The notes: generated from the sequence alone by a model not told the origin. Positions 35,268 through 44,642 are shown, counted from the stretch's first letter. The stretch is 47,149 bases of DNA from Rhodanobacter sp. UBA5168 (GCA_002413455.1 DHXA01000206.1:9055-56203), one strand, 5' to 3'. Translations and numbers: made by a program.

Positions 35268-36647
35268 ATGACAACGTTCACCTCGCTCCCGCTGAAACCC
35301 GCCCTGCTCGCCAGCGTCGAAACGCTCGGCTACGCCACGATGACGCCGGTGCAGGCGCAAAGCCTGCCGCCGATGCTGGATGGTCGCGACGTGATCGCGC
35401 AGGCGCAGACCGGCAGCGGCAAGACCGCGGCGTTCGGGCTGAGCCTGCTGCAATCGATCGACGTGGACACGATCCGGCTGCAGGCGCTGGTGCTGTGCCC
35501 GACCCGCGAGCTGGCCGACCAGGTCAGCAAGGCGATCCGCAAGCTGGCCGCGAACATTCCGAACGTGAAGCTGCTGACCCTGTGCGGCGGCATGCCGCTG
35601 GGGCCGCAGCTGGCCTCGCTCACGCACGACCCGCACATCGTGGTCGGCACGCCCGGCCGTGTGCAGGAACATCTGAAGCGCGAAAGCCTGCACGGCGGCG
35701 GCATCAAGGTACTGGTGCTGGACGAGGCCGATCGCATGCTCGACATGGGTTTCACCGAGGCGATCGACGACATCATCGGGCGCATCGCCAAGCACCATCA
35801 GACCCTGCTGTTCTCGGCGACGTACCCGGACGAGATCCGCGTAGTGAGCCAGCGCGTGCAGAAGAATCCCGTCGAGGTGACGGTGGATACGCCGGTGCAT
35901 GAACAGCCGGCGATCGAGCAACGCTTCCACGAAGTGGAGCCGGCCCAGAAGCCCGACGCGCTGGCACAATTGTTGGGCGGCGCGCACGCCGAGCATGCGC
36001 TGGTGTTCTGCAACATGCGCCGCGAAGTGGACGCGGTGGCGCAGGAACTGGACCGCCGCGGGTTCTCCGCGCTCGCGCTGCACGGCGACATGGAGCAGCG
36101 CGATCGCGACGAGGTGCTGGTGCGCTTCGCCAACCGCAGCTGCGCCGTGCTGGTCGCCACCGACGTTGCCGCGCGTGGGCTGGACATCGTGGCGCTGCCG
36201 TTGGTGGTGAGTTACGACATCGCCCACGATCCGGAAACGCACACCCATCGTATCGGCCGCACCGGCCGCGCAGGCCAGACCGGCCTGGCGATCACGCTGT
36301 GCACGCCGCGCGAACGGCCCAAGGCGGCCAACATCGAGGAACTCAACGGCACCCCGTTGCCGTGGCGTCCGCTGAAGGTGGCACTGTCCCGCGGCAAGAC
36401 CCTGCACCTGGCACCGATGAAGACCCTGGTGATCGACGCCGGCCGGCAGGACAAGCTGCGTCCCGGCGACATCCTGGGCGCACTCACCGGCGATGCCGGG
36501 CTCGACGCGAAGGACATCGGCAAGATCGACGTATTCGCCACCCGTGCCTACGTGGCGATCAGCCGCGCGCTGGCGAACAAGGCGCTGGAGCGCCTGCGCG
36601 CCGGCAAGATCAAGGGCCGCAATTTCCGCGTGCGTCCGCTGGGCTGA
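35268..36647 (+). CDS. dbpA: ATP-dependent RNA helicase DbpA
   Basis: The ATG at 35268 gives 459 residues (E. coli 457). DEAD-box motifs in order: Q motif around MTPVQAQ, AQTGSGKT (46-53), PTRELA, TPGR, DEAD (152-155), SAT, ARGLDI and HRIGRTGR. The C-terminal RNA-recognition domain (about 385-459, KLRPGDILGALTG to GRNFRVRPLG) is the part that in E. coli binds hairpin 92 of 23S rRNA. It acts in large-subunit assembly in the cytoplasm. A GTG two codons upstream is possible. Confidence 0.94.
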   Translation: MTTFTSLPLKPALLASVETLGYATMTPVQAQSLPPMLDGRDVIAQAQTGSGKTAAFGLSLLQSIDVDTIRLQALVLCPTRELADQVSKAIRKLAANIPNVKLLTLCGGMPLGPQLASLTHDPHIVVGTPGRVQEHLKRESLHGGGIKVLVLDEADRMLDMGFTEAIDDIIGRIAKHHQTLLFSATYPDEIRVVSQRVQKNPVEVTVDTPVHEQPAIEQRFHEVEPAQKPDALAQLLGGAHAEHALVFCNMRREVDAVAQELDRRGFSALALHGDMEQRDRDEVLVRFANRSCAVLVATDVAARGLDIVALPLVVSYDIAHDPETHTHRIGRTGRAGQTGLAITLCTPRERPKAANIEELNGTPLPWRPLKVALSRGKTLHLAPMKTLVIDAGRQDKLRPGDILGALTGDAGLDAKDIGKIDVFATRAYVAISRALANKALERLRAGKIKGRNFRVRPLG

Positions 36648-36688
36648 CCGCCACGGCAGCTATTCCCAACCCTGCAAAAGTTGAACCG

Positions 36689-37477
36689 ATGATCCGATCG
36701 CCTGGCCTCACCTCGACCTTCGCTCTCGCCGTGCTGCTGGGCAGCACTCCTGCGCGGGCGGAAAAGCCTGTTCCCGTCTACGGCTACAAGGTCGTGCACA
36801 CCTATCCGCACGATACTGGCGCCTACACCGAGGGCCTGTTCTACAAGAACGGCTATCTGTATGAGAGTACCGGCGAAGCAGGGCAATCGACGGTGCGCAA
36901 GGTCGATCTGCAGAGCGGCGAGACGGTGCAGCGATACAACCTGCCGCCACGATATTTCGGCGAAGGCATCGTGGACTGGAAAGACCGGCTGGTGCAGCTC
37001 ACCTGGCAGACGCAGACCGGCTTCGTCTACGACCTGGCCAGCTTCAAGCTGCAACATACGTTTGCCTACGCGGGCGAAGGCTGGGCGTTGACCCGCGACA
37101 ACCAGCACCTTTACATGAGCGACGGCACGCCGGTGCTGCGCGTGCTGGATCCGGAATCGCTGGCCACGACCCGCCACATCACGGTGACGGCCGACGGCGT
37201 GCCGGTCACCAATCTCAATGAGCTGGAGTGGATCAAGGGCGAGCTCTACGCGAACGTGTGGCTGACCAACCGCATCGCGCGGATCGATCCAGCGAACGGT
37301 CACGTCATCGGCTGGATCGATCTCGGCGGCTTGTTCGACATCAACCAGCTACCGGATCCCGGCAACGACGTGCTCAACGGCATCGCCTACGACGCCGCGC
37401 ACGATCGCCTGTTCGTCACCGGCAAGCGTTGGCCGACATTGTTTGAGATCAAGCTGGTGAAGCGACCCACACCGTGA
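36689..37477 (+). CDS. Glutaminyl-peptide cyclotransferase (papaya/bacterial type)
   Basis: The ATG at 36689 yields 262 residues with a signal peptide cleaved near ARA|EKP. The rest is a five-bladed beta-propeller of the plant/bacterial glutaminyl cyclase family: HDTGAYTEGLFYKNGYLYESTG near the start, FGEGIVDWKD, GEGWALT, LNELEWIKGELYANVW and NGIAYD, the conserved Glu- and Trp-bearing loops. It converts N-terminal Gln of exported peptides to pyroglutamate, as characterised for the Xanthomonas campestris enzyme. Probably periplasmic. It converges with the cytochrome operon. Confidence 0.9.
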   Translation: MIRSPGLTSTFALAVLLGSTPARAEKPVPVYGYKVVHTYPHDTGAYTEGLFYKNGYLYESTGEAGQSTVRKVDLQSGETVQRYNLPPRYFGEGIVDWKDRLVQLTWQTQTGFVYDLASFKLQHTFAYAGEGWALTRDNQHLYMSDGTPVLRVLDPESLATTRHITVTADGVPVTNLNELEWIKGELYANVWLTNRIARIDPANGHVIGWIDLGGLFDINQLPDPGNDVLNGIAYDAAHDRLFVTGKRWPTLFEIKLVKRPTP

Positions 37478-37504
37478 TGCCGCATCACGGCGCGGCGACA
37501 GGCG

Positions 37505-38212
37505 TCACCAGGCGTTGAGGTATGCCGACAATGCCTGCACGTCGTCATCGCTCAGCGTCTGCGCCACGCCATGCATCACCTTGGCATTGCTGCTGCCGGC
37601 ACGCGCGCCGCGCTTGAAATCACCCAGCTCTTTGGTCACATACAGGGCGGACTGGCCGCGCAGATGCGGAAACGTGGCCCAGGGCGGTTGCGGTGCGCTG
37701 CTCGGATGCGGCTGCGGACCAAGCCCTGCCGGGCCATGGCAGCCCTGACAGGGCGGAATGCCTTGCGCGGGATCGCCGGCCAGATACAACTGCGCGCCGC
37801 GCGAACTCACATCGGCCTGCCCGGCTGGCTTCGGCGCCAGCGCGGCGTAGTGGCTGGCCAGATCACGCATGTCGGCATCGCTCAGCGCGGCGGCCTGGCC
37901 GGTCATCACCGGATCGTCGCGCTGGCCGTCGTGGAATTCTTTCAACTGCGCGTAGAGATAGGTTGCCGACTGGCCCGCCAGATTCGGGAAGTTCGGCGCG
38001 ATCGCCACACCCTGCGCACCATGGCACGCCGCACATACCGCGGCCTTGCCGGCGCCGGCCTGGGCGTCGCCACTGATCGGCTGCATGCGGCGCTGGTCCA
38101 GCACGCTGGCCGGCGCGGCGGCCGTAGCGGTGGCGGGTTGCTGTGCGGCGACGTCGAGTGCGGCGGTCGGCAGCAGCAGGCAAGCCAACAGGAGACTTGT
38201 GCGATACGTCAT
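37505..38212 (-). CDS. Diheme c4-type cytochrome of the electron-conduit operon
   Basis: The start at 38212 ([14 protein letters not shown]) gives 235 residues with a signal peptide ending near VAA. Two haem sites are CAACH (60-64) and CQGCH (155-159), and the layout (GDAQAG-x-[14 protein letters not shown], then a second domain) parallels the c4 protein encoded at 12301. It is the last gene of a tight operon, eight bases after the barrel gene. It is therefore likely the periplasmic shuttle between the decaheme conduit and the inner-membrane chain. Pio and Mto systems use other partners (PioC HiPIP, CymA-like), so a dedicated c4 is notable. The cytochrome assignment is secure. Confidence 0.9.
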   Translation of the reverse strand: MTYRTSLLLACLLLPTAALDVAAQQPATATAAAPASVLDQRRMQPISGDAQAGAGKAAVCAACHGAQGVAIAPNFPNLAGQSATYLYAQLKEFHDGQRDDPVMTGQAAALSDADMRDLASHYAALAPKPAGQADVSSRGAQLYLAGDPAQGIPPCQGCHGPAGLGPQPHPSSAPQPPWATFPHLRGQSALYVTKELGDFKRGARAGSSNAKVMHGVAQTLSDDDVQALSAYLNAW

Positions 38213-38220
38213 CACGGCTC

Positions 38221-40836
38221 CTACAACTTCAGGTTCAACATGATGCCGACCAGGCTCACGCTGTAGTGCAGCTGGCCGCCCTTGTCGGTGTAGAGGCGGT
38301 GGTCGTAGCTGAGCGTGTTGTCGAGCCCGGCGTAGTGCCAGTCGCTGAACGCGCCGGTTTCGTAACGGCCGTACAGGCGCACGCCGACGTTGCGGTTGAC
38401 GCGGAAACTCAGCCCCAGGTCGAGCGTATTGGTGCGGTACGTGTTGTCGGGAAAACCGGCGTTGGCCGCGGCCACGCCGGCCGGGTCGCGGTAGGCCAGC
38501 GCGCCGATGGTGGCGTAGTTGTAGCCGACGTGACCGGACGAACCGGTGTAGTTGTAGCTGATATCGGCGCGCGCGCGGCCGAAGTCGTGACTGAAGCTCA
38601 AGCCCGCATTGCGATTGCTCTCGCGGTCGAACTCCCACCACTGGTTGGCGTATGGATACAGCGGCCCGCCGAGATTCGGGTTGGTCTGGCCGGGCGTGCC
38701 GAAGATGGCGCCGTTGTCAGGGCCGTCCGCATCGTTGACGTTGGAGATGCCCATGCGCGAGCTTTCCGCGCCGAGGTACGCGTTCATCGTGGTCGCCGGG
38801 GTCGGCTGCCAGTCCCACTGCAGCGTGGTGCCGGTGGTGCTGGTGTTCTGCCGGCCGATGAGTGCGTCGTACTGATCGCGGTTGCCGTAGAACGTCGCCG
38901 ACAGCGTGGCCGACTCGCCCCATGGATAGGTGACGATCGCACGCGCCTTGCTTTCGGTGCGATCGGACAGGTCGTACTTGCGCATGTCGGCGACGGTATA
39001 CGCCGGCAGGCCGGTGGCCGGATCGACGAAACCGGGCAGCGACTCGGAGAAGAACTGCTCGTACGGATCGTAGTTGTATTTGTCGCCGTCGCGCCTGGCG
39101 AACTCCCAGCTCAGACGCACAGTGGCACCGATGACGTCGCGGCTGACCCAGTCGAACTTGATGCGCTGCTCATCGACGCGCTTGCGCTCGCGATACTTCG
39201 GCTGGTTGTGATCGTAGGTATAAGTGACGCCGAGCGAGGTCTTGCGGCCGAACTGCCAGTCGCTGCCGAGTTCGAATATCGAATCGGTATAACCGAACGG
39301 CACGTTGTGTATAGCGACATCGGACGACCAGTACAGCGGGTTGGTCGGATCGAAGATGCCGGTTTCGCCAGGCACCACGCTGCCCTGCGAACCATTCTCG
39401 GAGATGTAGCCGTACTGGCCGGTGAGCGGGTTGTAGGCGAGGTAGCGGGTCTTGTTGTCCTCGCGATACCAGCGCAAGCCGGCATGCCAGCCGAACGCGG
39501 GCGTGGGCTGGAAGGTGACCCGCGCATCGAGCAGGCCGGTGTCGATGCGCGCATTCGCGCTGCGCTGCGACAGTGCCGCGGTGGTGTTCCAGTTTGCGCA
39601 CTGGAAGGTGTAGTCGGCCGTGGGCGCGATGTAGATGCCGCCGGTGCCGGTGCAGGTGGTCGGTGGCAGCAGCGCGTCGTTCTGGCGCATCGTGCCCCAC
39701 GCGCCGGCCACGGTGAACTGGCCGTTCCATTTCAGCTCGCGCGACAGATCCAGCCGCACATTGTGATAGTCGTTGTCCGGCTCGAGCGAGAACTGGCCGT
39801 CCTTGATGTCGGCTACCTGCGGCGCACCGGCCACGTTGTGCAGCGCGAACGGGCTCTCGAAATTCAGATGATCCTTGTGATTGCGGAAGAACGAACCGTT
39901 GTAGGTGGCGAGGAAGTGCCAGAGCTTGCCGACGTTGCGCACGCTGAGATTGATGTCGGTGGTGCGGAAGTCGATCGGCCGCACCGTTTCCAGGATGCCG
40001 CCATCGTCGGGGAAGGGGTAGTTGAAGAACATCGAGCCGCCCCACAGGCGGGTGCCGGTGCGCTTCTCGTTGGTGATCGCGGCAGAGCCTATCCAGTTGC
40101 GATACAGCACGCCTTCGTAGCTGAGCCCCTCGCGGGTGCGGGTGAGCCCGATCGTGCGCCGGGGTGCGGCGGCCGACGCCGCGGCCACCTGCGCCGGCGT
40201 GCTGGCACCGGCGACCAGTGGCGCGGGCAGGGTCAGATCGGTGGTGCCGACACCATTCCAGATCGGATAGGCATTGGTTGATACCGTATGCGGCATGTCG
40301 CGATAGAACGCCTCGATCCTATAGCTGCCATAACGGCCGCCGCGCAGGCGATAAAACTGGTCGTCGCCGCTGAGGTGGCTGCCGCGGAATTCGACGTATG
40401 CGCCGGTTTTCCGATTATTGAAATTGAGTGCGAACAGGCCCAGCACGGCGCCACTGCGCCAGTCGGCGTACTGGCGGAAATATTCTGCGTTGCGATCACC
40501 GCCGATGTGCAGGTAGCCGAATTCAAGCACCCCGTCATAGGTCCAGTCGCCCTGTCCCATGGGCGTGCCGGCGTCGACCATGGGCGGATACGGGTACAGC
40601 GCGCCGGTGGGCGTGCGCAGCATGCCGGCGTGCAGATACGACATGCCGTCGGGATCGGCCGGGTGCAGCATCGGTGTCCAGCCGCGCAGGTCGAGCGCAT
40701 TGCCGAACTGCATGTCGCCCACCCGCATGGTGCCGCTGGTATCACCCGCCAGCGCATCCGGGGTGCCGAACAGTCCCAGCAACAGGCCCAGCGCCAGGGC
40801 TGTCGGCGTCGTGCGATTTCCTGTCAGCGCAAGCAT
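38221..40836 (-). CDS. MtrB/PioB-family decaheme-associated outer-membrane barrel
   Basis: The 871-residue product has a signal peptide ([10 protein letters not shown] to ALAGD) and then [17 protein letters not shown]. It continues as a long series of amphipathic strands rich in Tyr, Trp, Asn and Asp, with repeats such as [20 protein letters not shown] and YYRT-like turns, ending GIMLNLKL. These features fit the MtrB/PioB beta-barrel that sheaths a decaheme cytochrome across the outer membrane. It is larger than Shewanella MtrB (697), mainly in loops. The CXXC found near the N-terminus of MtrB is absent. It sits 12 bases after the decaheme gene. A long frame on the opposite strand is a shadow. 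Confidence 0.9.
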   Translation of the reverse strand: MLALTGNRTTPTALALGLLLGLFGTPDALAGDTSGTMRVGDMQFGNALDLRGWTPMLHPADPDGMSYLHAGMLRTPTGALYPYPPMVDAGTPMGQGDWTYDGVLEFGYLHIGGDRNAEYFRQYADWRSGAVLGLFALNFNNRKTGAYVEFRGSHLSGDDQFYRLRGGRYGSYRIEAFYRDMPHTVSTNAYPIWNGVGTTDLTLPAPLVAGASTPAQVAAASAAAPRRTIGLTRTREGLSYEGVLYRNWIGSAAITNEKRTGTRLWGGSMFFNYPFPDDGGILETVRPIDFRTTDINLSVRNVGKLWHFLATYNGSFFRNHKDHLNFESPFALHNVAGAPQVADIKDGQFSLEPDNDYHNVRLDLSRELKWNGQFTVAGAWGTMRQNDALLPPTTCTGTGGIYIAPTADYTFQCANWNTTAALSQRSANARIDTGLLDARVTFQPTPAFGWHAGLRWYREDNKTRYLAYNPLTGQYGYISENGSQGSVVPGETGIFDPTNPLYWSSDVAIHNVPFGYTDSIFELGSDWQFGRKTSLGVTYTYDHNQPKYRERKRVDEQRIKFDWVSRDVIGATVRLSWEFARRDGDKYNYDPYEQFFSESLPGFVDPATGLPAYTVADMRKYDLSDRTESKARAIVTYPWGESATLSATFYGNRDQYDALIGRQNTSTTGTTLQWDWQPTPATTMNAYLGAESSRMGISNVNDADGPDNGAIFGTPGQTNPNLGGPLYPYANQWWEFDRESNRNAGLSFSHDFGRARADISYNYTGSSGHVGYNYATIGALAYRDPAGVAAANAGFPDNTYRTNTLDLGLSFRVNRNVGVRLYGRYETGAFSDWHYAGLDNTLSYDHRLYTDKGGQLHYSVSLVGIMLNLKL

Positions 40837-40848
40837 CGTCCGCCTCCG

Positions 40849-41991
40849 TCACTTGTGGAACTTCGGTCCGGAAGGATTGTTCGAGCCGTGGATATTGCTG
40901 TGGCAGGTCAGGCAGCCGCGCCCGATCAGCCGCTCATCCGGGTGCGGGCCGTTGCCAAGGCCGGCCGGAGTCTGCAGATCGTTCGGGTGCAGCGTCATGG
41001 TGTGGCACTGCTGGCACAGCATCGGGATCGGTGCGACCAGCAGGGTCTGCTGGTTGGAGCCATGCACGTCGTGGCAGTTGAGGCAGTTCGCGCGCACCGG
41101 CGCGTGCTCGAACAGGAACGGCCCGCGCTTCTCGGCGTGGCAGGTGTAGCAGGTCTCGTTGACCGTGTCGGTCTTCAGCAGCGGCTTGGTGATGCTGCCG
41201 TGCGGGTTGTGGCAATCGGTGCAGGCCATCTGCCCTTCCGGCAGCGGCATGTGCGAGCGGCGGTTGAACTTGGCGCGGATGTCCTGGTGGCAGGTCGCGC
41301 AGACCTCGTTGATCGACGACTTCGCCAGCACGCCTTCGGGCGACAGCCGCGCCATCGGGTTGTGGCAATCGGTGCAGGACAGCCCGCGGTTCTGGTGGAT
41401 CGAGCCGATCCAGTGCTGGCGCGCGCCGCCGGCATGGCAGCTCAGGCATACGCCGGCCTGGACCTGCGGCGGGGTTTTCGCATCGTGGGTGAAGGCGATG
41501 ATCGAGCCCGGCGCGGTCGGGTTCTTGGCGTGTTCGGAGCCCGGTCCGTGGCAGCTTTCGCAGGCGGCCTGCGGGCCGCTGTTTGCGGCACCGGCGCGGA
41601 ACGAGGCGACGTGCAGGCTGTGCGAAGCCTGCATGTTTTCCTGTGCGTGACAGGCCACGCAGGTCTTCGCGCCGATCGCATCGGCATTCGGCGCCAGCGG
41701 GTTGGCCGGAATCGGGGCCGCGTCGAAGGGCGTGGCGGCGCTGTCGTTTATCGGAGGCAGATGGGGGTTGTTCTGGCGCGCCGCGTTCGCGCCCATGTCG
41801 GTCGCCGGCAACATCTTCGCGATATCGCTTTGACTGAGTCCGCTGGAAGGGCTGTGCCCGGCCTCTGGCGTGCTGGTGCTGCTGCCTGCCGCTGCCTGCT
41901 GGGCCTGGGCGCCATGCGAGCTCAGCAACATGCCGCCGATACCCAGCGCAACGCTCAGCAAGGCCGCAAGAAACAACGAAATCACACGCAT
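40849..41991 (-). CDS. Decaheme c-type cytochrome, MtrA/DmsE/PioA type
   Basis: The 380-residue product has a signal peptide (1-30, AQA), then about 75 residues of low-complexity Ala/Ser/Pro linker. Ten CXXCH haem sites begin at residues 111, 144, 182, 206, 231, 257, 281, 303, 326 and 360. Spacing and sequence (SCTDCHNPH, EVCATCHQDIRAKF, CYTCHAEKRGPF) fit the MtrA/DmsE family, a rod of haems inserted in the MtrB barrel. The linker makes it longer than MtrA (333) and recalls the N-terminal extension of PioA. It heads the operon decaheme-barrel-c4. It should carry electrons between periplasm and cell exterior; direction is not readable from sequence. Confidence 0.95.
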   Translation of the reverse strand: MRVISLFLAALLSVALGIGGMLLSSHGAQAQQAAAGSSTSTPEAGHSPSSGLSQSDIAKMLPATDMGANAARQNNPHLPPINDSAATPFDAAPIPANPLAPNADAIGAKTCVACHAQENMQASHSLHVASFRAGAANSGPQAACESCHGPGSEHAKNPTAPGSIIAFTHDAKTPPQVQAGVCLSCHAGGARQHWIGSIHQNRGLSCTDCHNPMARLSPEGVLAKSSINEVCATCHQDIRAKFNRRSHMPLPEGQMACTDCHNPHGSITKPLLKTDTVNETCYTCHAEKRGPFLFEHAPVRANCLNCHDVHGSNQQTLLVAPIPMLCQQCHTMTLHPNDLQTPAGLGNGPHPDERLIGRGCLTCHSNIHGSNNPSGPKFHK

Positions 41992-42179
41992 GGCTTGGAA
42001 CCCCTTGGCTAGCGTGAACCATCAATCGTCACCGGGCAGCACCGGTCCGTTCGGTGCGCGCTCCCTTGGCGCATCCAGCCCTTGTCCCGACCCGGAGTAT
42101 TCACCCTGCGGCGGAAGATTGATAAGCCCTTGGCGTTGCGTTAAATGTCCATGATCAGCGAACAATTCCGCGCGATTGC

Positions 42180-42204
42180 GCGCTGCAGCAAGACATTGCA
42201 GCGC
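42180..42204. promoter_or_regulatory. Inverted repeat in the decaheme/LysR divergent gap
   Basis: GCGCTGCA (42180-42187) and TGCAGCGC (42197-42204) form an exact 8-bp inverted repeat with a nine-base spacer, centred 49 bases before the LysR start. LysR regulators usually bind interrupted dyads in the gap next to their own gene, so this is a candidate site. It is 189 bases from the decaheme start, so direct control of that operon is less certain. Confidence 0.4.
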
Positions 42205-42240
42205 ATCGCGCTAGCCTGACCCAGACCTCAGGGATATGAC

Positions 42241-43206
42241 GTGCAGGATCTCACCGACATCTACTATTTCGTTCAGGTGGTGGAACTGGGTTCCTTCACC
42301 GATGCCAGCAAGGCGCTCGGCGTGGCCAAATCGCAACTGAGTTTCCGCGTGGCGCGGCTGGAAGCCCGCCTGGGCGTACGCCTGATCCAGCGCACCACAC
42401 GGCGCTCGCATGTCAGCGAGATCGGCCGGCGCTATTACGAGCAATGCCGGCTGCTGCTGGCTGCCGCCGAACAGACCCAGCGCGTCATCGACGACGCCCA
42501 GGCCGCGCCGCGCGGGCGCATCCATGTGGCCTGCCCGGTGCTGTTCGCACAGTTGCTGCTGGCGCCGATCCTGGTGGATTTCCTGAAGCTGCACCCCGAC
42601 GTGCAGGTCGACCTGGACATCTGTCATCACCACGCGGACGTGATCGCCGGCGGCTACGACATCGCCTTCCGGGTGCGCGATTCGATCAGGGACTCCAGTC
42701 TGGTCATTCGCAGCTACGGGATGGACCCGCAGGTGCTGGTAGCCAGTCCCGAATTGCTGCGGCGCCAGAGTCAGCCGTCCCAGCCGCTGGAGCTCAAGCG
42801 CCTTGCCAGCGTCGACGTAATGAACCCGGAGGGTCGGCACTTCTGGCACCTGCTGGCCAGCGATGGCCGCACCCAGCAGATCGAACACCACCCGAGCCTG
42901 GTCAGCGACGACCTGCAGGTGTTGTACCAGGCGGTGATCGGTGGCGTCGGCATCGCGCAGCTACCGCAGTTCGTCTGCCGCGGGCCGATCGCCGAAGGGC
43001 GGCTGGTGCCGCTGTTGCCGGCATGGTCGCTGCCGGCGGGCAACGTGCACGCGGTGTATCCCTCCCGCCATGGCCACACCCCGGCGCTGCGCAGTTTCAT
43101 CGAGTTCGTGGCGCAGCACATGCCGCAGGTACTGCGCCGCACGCAGCTGGGCGTGCTGGCCGAGAACGTGAAACCGGTGGTGCGGGAGAACCAGCTCGCA
43201 GGCTGA
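42241..43206 (+). CDS. LysR-family transcriptional regulator
   Basis: The GTG at 42241 (AGGG eight bases upstream) gives 321 residues. The N-terminal winged HTH is LTDIYYFVQVVELGSFTDASKALGVAKSQLSFRVARLEARLGVRLIQRTTR. The co-inducer domain (about 90-300) carries GRIHVACPVLFAQ and a typical GGVGIAQLPQFV. CrgA/AaeR-like members use such domains to sense aromatic or quinone-like ligands; the ligand here is unknown. It is divergent from the decaheme cytochrome operon, the usual arrangement for a regulator and its target, so it may control electron-conduit expression (inference). It converges with the flavoprotein gene, 11 bases between stops. Confidence 0.9.
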   Translation: MQDLTDIYYFVQVVELGSFTDASKALGVAKSQLSFRVARLEARLGVRLIQRTTRRSHVSEIGRRYYEQCRLLLAAAEQTQRVIDDAQAAPRGRIHVACPVLFAQLLLAPILVDFLKLHPDVQVDLDICHHHADVIAGGYDIAFRVRDSIRDSSLVIRSYGMDPQVLVASPELLRRQSQPSQPLELKRLASVDVMNPEGRHFWHLLASDGRTQQIEHHPSLVSDDLQVLYQAVIGGVGIAQLPQFVCRGPIAEGRLVPLLPAWSLPAGNVHAVYPSRHGHTPALRSFIEFVAQHMPQVLRRTQLGVLAENVKPVVRENQLAG

Positions 43207-43217
43207 AGCGGCGGCTT

Positions 43218-44453
43218 CTACGCGTGCAGCCAGCGCGCGGCGCCACGGCCGGCGATCAGGCCACTGGCAAAGCAGGCGGTCAGCAGGTAGCCGCCGGTCG
43301 GCGCTTCCCAGTCCAGCATTTCACCGGCACAGAACACGCCGGGGCGCTGGCGCAGCATCAGGTTTTCATCCAGTGCCTCCAGCCGCACGCCGCCGGCCGT
43401 GCTGATCGCCTCGGCAACCGGTCGGGGCGCGCGCAGCCTGAGTGGCAAGGCCTTGAGCTGCCCCGCCAGCGCCCGCGGATCGGCCAGCGTGCGTTTGTCG
43501 GTGAGCTCGAATACCAGCGCACATTTGGCCGGATCGAGCCCGGCGCGACGGCGCAGCCAGTCACCGATGCTGTGTTTGCCGCGCGGCGCGGCAAGACGCT
43601 CGGCGAGCACCGGCCGGGTGTAGCCGGGCACCAGGTCCAGCATCAACATGGCTTCGCCGCGCGAGGCGATCTGCTCGCGCAATTCGGCGCCGATCGCGTA
43701 GATCAGGCTGCCCTCGATGCCGTATTCGCTGAGCACGCATTCGCCCTGGCGCGAATGCGCAGCGCCGTTACGGTCGACCCAATGCGCCACCACCGGTTTG
43801 AGTGGCGCGCCGCCGAAGCGGCTGGACAGATGCTCGCTCCACGCCAGCTCGAAACCGCAGTTCGCCGGCTGCAGCGGCGCGATATCGACCCGCGCCCCCT
43901 GCAACGGTTTCACCCAGCCACCATCGGATCCCAGTTGCGGCCAGCTGGCACCACCGAGCGCCAGGATCACGGCCTTGGCCGGCACCGCACGCTCGCCGTG
44001 CGGCGTGGCGAAATGCAGGGCGTCATGCGCCTGCCAGCCCAGCCAGCGGTGATGCATGTGAAACGTCACGCCGGATTCGCGCAGGCGGTGCAGCCAGCGG
44101 CGCAGCAACGGCGCGGCCTTAAGATCCGTGGGAAACACCCGGCCGGAGCTGCCGGCAAAGGTTTCCACGCCGAGCCCGCGCGCCCAGGCACGCAGCGCGT
44201 CGGCATCGAACGCATCGAGCCAGCGCTGGATCTCCCCTTCGCGTGCGCCATAGCGTTCGGCAAAACGCGCCCGCGGCTCGGCGTGAGTCAGGTTGAAACC
44301 ACCCTTGCCGGCCAGCAGAAATTTTCTGCCGACCGAGCCCATCGCGTCGTACAGGTCGACGGTCAACCCCGCCGCACAGGCAGCCTCCGCTGCCATCAGC
44401 CCGGCCGGGCCGCCGCCAATGATGGCCAGTGGGGATGTGACGGATTGGATCAT
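43218..44453 (-). CDS. FAD-dependent oxidoreductase, HI0933/YhiN family
   Basis: The 411-residue product has the Rossmann start LAIIGGGPAGLMAAEAA (GGGPAG 13-18). GRKFLLAGKGGFNLTH (about 42-57) is the signature of this family, then SSGRVFPTDLKAAPLLRRWL, LGGASWPQLGSDG, and the C-terminal GVFCAGEMLDWEAPTGGYLLTACFASG that completes the FAD site. The enzymes are cytoplasmic flavoproteins of unproven substrate. The GGASWPQLGS variant fits the alphaproteobacterial/xanthomonad TIGR03862 branch. Nothing in the context fixes its role. Confidence 0.88.
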   Translation of the reverse strand: MIQSVTSPLAIIGGGPAGLMAAEAACAAGLTVDLYDAMGSVGRKFLLAGKGGFNLTHAEPRARFAERYGAREGEIQRWLDAFDADALRAWARGLGVETFAGSSGRVFPTDLKAAPLLRRWLHRLRESGVTFHMHHRWLGWQAHDALHFATPHGERAVPAKAVILALGGASWPQLGSDGGWVKPLQGARVDIAPLQPANCGFELAWSEHLSSRFGGAPLKPVVAHWVDRNGAAHSRQGECVLSEYGIEGSLIYAIGAELREQIASRGEAMLMLDLVPGYTRPVLAERLAAPRGKHSIGDWLRRRAGLDPAKCALVFELTDKRTLADPRALAGQLKALPLRLRAPRPVAEAISTAGGVRLEALDENLMLRQRPGVFCAGEMLDWEAPTGGYLLTACFASGLIAGRGAARWLHA

Positions 44454-44483
44454 CCGCGCATGGTCGCACGCCCGCGCGTGTCG

Positions 44484-44642
44484 ATGAATCGATTACAAGG
44501 TCGCCCGCTCACGCTTCGGCTCAGTGTCGAGCGCGACATCCTGCTTCCCGTGGCGGCGACCATCCATTTCGAAGACGCCGTGGAGCTGCGCATTCACTGC
44601 TACCTGAACTCCTACCGCCACCTGGTGATAACCCCGTCATGA
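44484..44642 (+). CDS. Possible small ORF or gene remnant (52 residues)
   Basis: An ATG at 44484 opens a frame ending at 44642. After the first ten or so codons the third positions are almost all G or C, like the real genes here, and the peptide (ERDILLPVAATIHFEDAVELRIHCYL) looks like part of a folded protein. There is no ribosome site, and the ATG lies near the flavoprotein start on the other strand. It may be the 3' remnant of a lost gene or a small protein. I recognise no family. Confidence 0.3.
   Translation: MNRLQGRPLTLRLSVERDILLPVAATIHFEDAVELRIHCYLNSYRHLVITPS

Noticed and set aside
38143..40281. Plus-strand open frame of 712 codons
   Set aside because: Antisense of the MtrB-like barrel; Val/Ala/Arg-rich with no signal or motif.
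42444..44642. Plus-strand open frame of 732 codons
   Set aside because: Shadow of the LysR and flavoprotein genes, though its last 53 codons are reported separately because they lie outside both.
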